Of a DNA stretch of 7,235 nucleotides, positions 5,682-7,235 are shown piece by piece. The translations under genes and the position numbers were made by a program. The stretch comes from Helicobacteraceae bacterium (GTDB lineage: Bacteria; Campylobacterota; Campylobacteria; Campylobacterales; Sulfurimonadaceae): NCBI GenBank assembly GCA_030613795.1, contig JAUWLG010000057.1, positions 1-7,235 of the forward strand, given 5' to 3'. Under the pieces are notes generated by a model. It worked only from the letters and a program-made list of their open reading frames with translations, had not been told where the DNA came from and did not search any database. Position 1 is the first letter of the stretch. Every line of letters begins with the position of its first letter.

Positions 5682-6071
5682 TTAACGTTTAGAGAACTGA
5701 GGAGAACGACGTGCTTTACGCTTACCTGGTTTCTTACGTTCAACAACACGTGAGTCACGAGTCATCATGCCTTCTGGCTTAAGAATTGCACGAAGAGAAT
5801 CGTCCATCTTAACTAGACAGCGAGAGATACCGTGACGAAGTGCGTCTGCTTGACCACCGAAACCACCACCAAGAGTAGTAGCTACGATATCAACTGATGT
5901 ATCTTGTTTCGTTAGAACCAAAGGCTGCTTAACACGAAGTTTTTTTGCTTCAAGTCCACCCAACCATGCGTCTAGTGAAAGACCGTTGATTGTCATTTGA
6001 CCTGTACCTGGAGTTAACCATACTTTTGCGATAGACGCTTTACGACGTCCTGTTGCGTAGATTTTTGCCAT
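5682..6071 (-). CDS. rpsI: 30S ribosomal protein S9
   Basis: The 129-residue product is small-subunit protein S9 (uS9), which binds 16S rRNA in the head and reaches the P-site tRNA anticodon loop with its C-terminal tail. The sequence shows the typical [15 protein letters not shown] start, the central [19 protein letters not shown] segment, the LTRDSR-like [14 protein letters not shown] block and the basic tail [12 protein letters not shown], whose final Lys-Arg is the tRNA-contacting end. Length is normal for bacteria. The ATG is preceded by AAGGAT 6 nt upstream, and this ribosome site overlaps the TAA stop of rplM, so the two genes are only 10 bp apart and translated from one mRNA. This L13-S9 order is conserved across bacteria. 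Confidence 0.99.
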   Translation of the reverse strand: MAKIYATGRRKASIAKVWLTPGTGQMTINGLSLDAWLGGLEAKKLRVKQPLVLTKQDTSVDIVATTLGGGFGGQADALRHGISRCLVKMDDSLRAILKPEGMMTRDSRVVERKKPGKRKARRSPQFSKR

Positions 6072-6081
6072 CTATCAATCC

Positions 6082-6504
6082 TTACTTAGCGATCTGCGCT
6101 GTGTGAGGATGCTCAGCACCAGCGTAAATTTTTAGTTTTTTCAACATTGCACGACCAAGCTTCGTTTTTGGAAGCATACCGCGTGTTGCAAGTCTAAACA
6201 GTTTTTCTGGGTTGTTCTCCAAAAGATCTGTCATCTTAACGCTCTTAGTAGAACCGAAGTAACCACTGTGAGAGAAGTACTCTTTGTTTGCTAGTTTACC
6301 AGCACCGTTGAATTTTGCTTTAGAAGCGTTGATGATTACTACGTAGTCACCACAGTCAACGTTTGGAGTAAAGTACGGCTTGTTTTTACCACGAAGGTGT
6401 GTTGCAACCTCTGTGATTAAACGACCGAAAGTCTTACCTTCAGCATCGATCAAGATCCAGTCTTGTTTGATCTGCTCAGGTGTTGCAATTTTTGTAAATT
6501 TCAT
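6082..6504 (-). CDS. rplM: 50S ribosomal protein L13
   Basis: The 140-residue product is large-subunit protein L13 (uL13), an early assembly protein that binds 23S rRNA. Family segments are clear: the W-I-L-I-D-A-E-G-K-T-F-G-R-L start (16-29), ATHLRGKNKPYFTPNVDCGDYVVIINA in the centre, the K-Y/F-type YFSHSGYFG turn, and RGMLPKTKLGRAMLKKLKIYAGAEHPH near the C-terminus. Length is normal. The start is ATG with an AAAGGG ribosome site about 6 nt upstream. It is the first gene of the rplM-rpsI pair; -10-like hexamers at 6537-6542 and 6587-6592 lie upstream. Its stop codon forms part of the ribosome site for rpsI. Confidence 0.99.
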   Translation of the reverse strand: MKFTKIATPEQIKQDWILIDAEGKTFGRLITEVATHLRGKNKPYFTPNVDCGDYVVIINASKAKFNGAGKLANKEYFSHSGYFGSTKSVKMTDLLENNPEKLFRLATRGMLPKTKLGRAMLKKLKIYAGAEHPHTAQIAK

Positions 6505-6536
6505 ATTGCACCCTTTCTAATTTTTTTGGTAGCGGA

Positions 6537-6542
6537 AGTATA
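6537..6542 (-). promoter_or_regulatory. -10 box of the rplM-rpsI operon
   Basis: The minus strand reads TATACT 33 bp before the rplM ATG, giving a leader of about 25 nt that holds the AAAGGG ribosome site. There is no clear -35. A second candidate, TATAAT at 6587-6592, lies 50 bp upstream within an inverted repeat and would give a leader of about 75 nt. Confidence 0.45.
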
Positions 6543-6575
6543 GGGGAATAAACTTAACTGGTACTTAATTTAAGG

Positions 6576-6598
6576 TTCAAGTAAGAATTATACTTGAA
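6576..6598. promoter_or_regulatory. 23-bp inverted repeat overlapping a -10 hexamer between rplM and the divergent gene
   Basis: Perfect 8-bp arms (TTCAAGTA at 6576-6583, TACTTGAA at 6591-6598) are separated by 7 bp. The right arm overlaps a minus-strand TATAAT (6587-6592). Dyad symmetry with this spacing over a promoter in a divergent intergenic region is what an operator for a dimeric regulator looks like. A hairpin-forming leader is the alternative if the TATAAT is not used and transcription begins further upstream. No regulator can be named. Confidence 0.4.
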
Positions 6599-6680
6599 TT
6601 TGAATATATTGAGAAAAGTAACAGACGAGAAACAATTCTGATTACGCAACAAACTACCTGAACTGTTTTTTGCTAAAAAG

Positions 6681-6689
6681 TGTTATTAT
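6681..6689 (+). promoter_or_regulatory. extended -10 of the family-3 binding protein gene
   Basis: The plus strand reads TGTTATTAT, an extended -10 (TG, one base, then a hexamer matching TATAAT at five of six positions). The predicted start near 6696 leaves about 20 nt before the ATG, with AAGGAA at 6706-6711. A T-run (6665-6671) lies upstream in place of a -35, a common look for this phylum. Confidence 0.45.
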
Positions 6690-6716
6690 ACACGAAATAT
6701 ATCATAAGGAAACACG

Positions 6717-7235
6717 ATGACACTATCTAAGGGCATCTACGGCGCACTGCTTGCACTAACATTTATCTTAACAGGCTGTGGTGGCGCAGCACCTGTACCA
6801 ACATCAACTATCTCTAAAGTACAAGAGAAAGGTGAACTTGTTCTTGGTACATCAGGCAACATGACACCAATGACACGTCAGCTTGAAAACGGTGATGTTG
6901 TCGGTCTTGATATCGACCTGGCTAACGTTATGGCAGCTGCGCTAAAAGTTAAACTGACAATTAAAGTTATGCCACTAGACCAATTAGCACCGGCGCTTGC
7001 AAATGGTGAAGTCGATGTTGTTCTTTCAAACTATACTATGACACCAGAACGTAACGCGCAAGTAGCTTTTGTCGGACCATACCTAACGTCAGGGAAATGT
7101 CTTATCACTAAAGTTCCTGATCTGGCTGATGATAGAAAAGATGAATTAGCTGAGAAAAGTGCAAATCTTGTTGTTATTGAAGGCTCTACAAGTGAAGCAT
7201 TTGCTAAAGCCCTTATGAAAAAAGCAACGATCATT
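6717..7235 (+). CDS. family-3 solute-binding lipoprotein (polar amino-acid ABC type), truncated by the window end
   Basis: The frame is open from the ATG to the last base, giving the first 173 residues. The family is usually about 250-280 residues, so roughly the last third is missing. Residues 1-20 are a lipoprotein signal ending in the lipobox LTG-Cys21; the mature start is CGGAAP. Family-3 features follow: GELVLGTSG (39-47), where ligand-binding proteins often have an aromatic pair but here carry N-M-T; GLDIDLA (63-69); NGEVDVVLSNYTMTPER (96-112), whose final Arg usually contacts the amino-acid carboxylate; and VAFVGPY. It would deliver an amino acid or similar small molecule to an ABC importer. 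It diverges from rplM with a 212-bp shared intergenic region. AAGGAA lies 5 nt before the ATG. Any permease and ATPase partners would lie beyond the window. Confidence 0.93.
   Translation, partial: MTLSKGIYGALLALTFILTGCGGAAPVPTSTISKVQEKGELVLGTSGNMTPMTRQLENGDVVGLDIDLANVMAAALKVKLTIKVMPLDQLAPALANGEVDVVLSNYTMTPERNAQVAFVGPYLTSGKCLITKVPDLADDRKDELAEKSANLVVIEGSTSEAFAKALMKKATII

Noticed and set aside
7031..7234. Minus-strand open frame at the right edge
   Set aside because: It is antisense to the family-3 binding protein, whose lipobox and ligand-binding motifs are clear on the plus strand.

Overview
The window reads as an ordinary chromosomal stretch of a Campylobacterota (Epsilonproteobacteria) genome, most like a sulfur-oxidising marine or sediment lineage such as Sulfurimonas or Sulfurovum. 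This is inferred from the moderately AT-rich composition, short AAGGA-type ribosome sites, TATAAT-like -10 boxes without clear -35 boxes, the character of the S9/L13 proteins, and an alpha- plus a beta-class carbonic anhydrase. The genus cannot be fixed from the sequence alone.

Layout. Seven complete genes lie on the minus strand and one truncated gene on the plus strand. From right to left along the minus strand: rplM-rpsI (ribosomal proteins L13 and S9, 10 bp apart), a periplasmic lipoprotein alpha-carbonic anhydrase, a cytoplasmic beta-carbonic anhydrase, a membrane-anchored DUF945 (YdgA-like) protein of unknown role, a secreted family-5 (oligopeptide/nickel type) solute-binding protein without its transporter, and a HAD-superfamily phosphatase. 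Diverging from rplM at the right edge is a family-3 (amino-acid type) lipoprotein solute-binding protein cut by the window end. Three genes seem to start at non-obvious codons that the Shine-Dalgarno spacing or reading frame resolves (HAD TTG, family-5 protein TTG, beta-carbonic anhydrase ATG one codon inside a GTG).

How the genes work together. rplM-rpsI is a translation operon with its own promoter region and a hairpin after it. The two carbonic anhydrases are neighbours in the same orientation and should interconvert CO2 and bicarbonate on the two sides of the inner membrane, which would suit an organism fixing CO2 or buffering its periplasm. The two solute-binding proteins are nutrient-uptake components whose permeases lie elsewhere or outside the window. 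The HAD gene follows the family-5 protein by about 45 bp and is probably co-transcribed with it.

Most unusual region: positions 3656-3923, between DUF945 and the beta-carbonic anhydrase. It holds a 7-bp tandem repeat (4.7 copies), a small AT-rich hairpin, and a gap-free 110-bp palindrome (3815-3924) that starts on the last base of the beta-carbonic anhydrase stop codon. All seven purine/purine or pyrimidine/pyrimidine substitutions between its arms are G-T on the plus strand and none are A-C, so the structure appears preserved as a plus-strand single-stranded fold. No phage, transposase, CRISPR array, tRNA or rRNA is seen.
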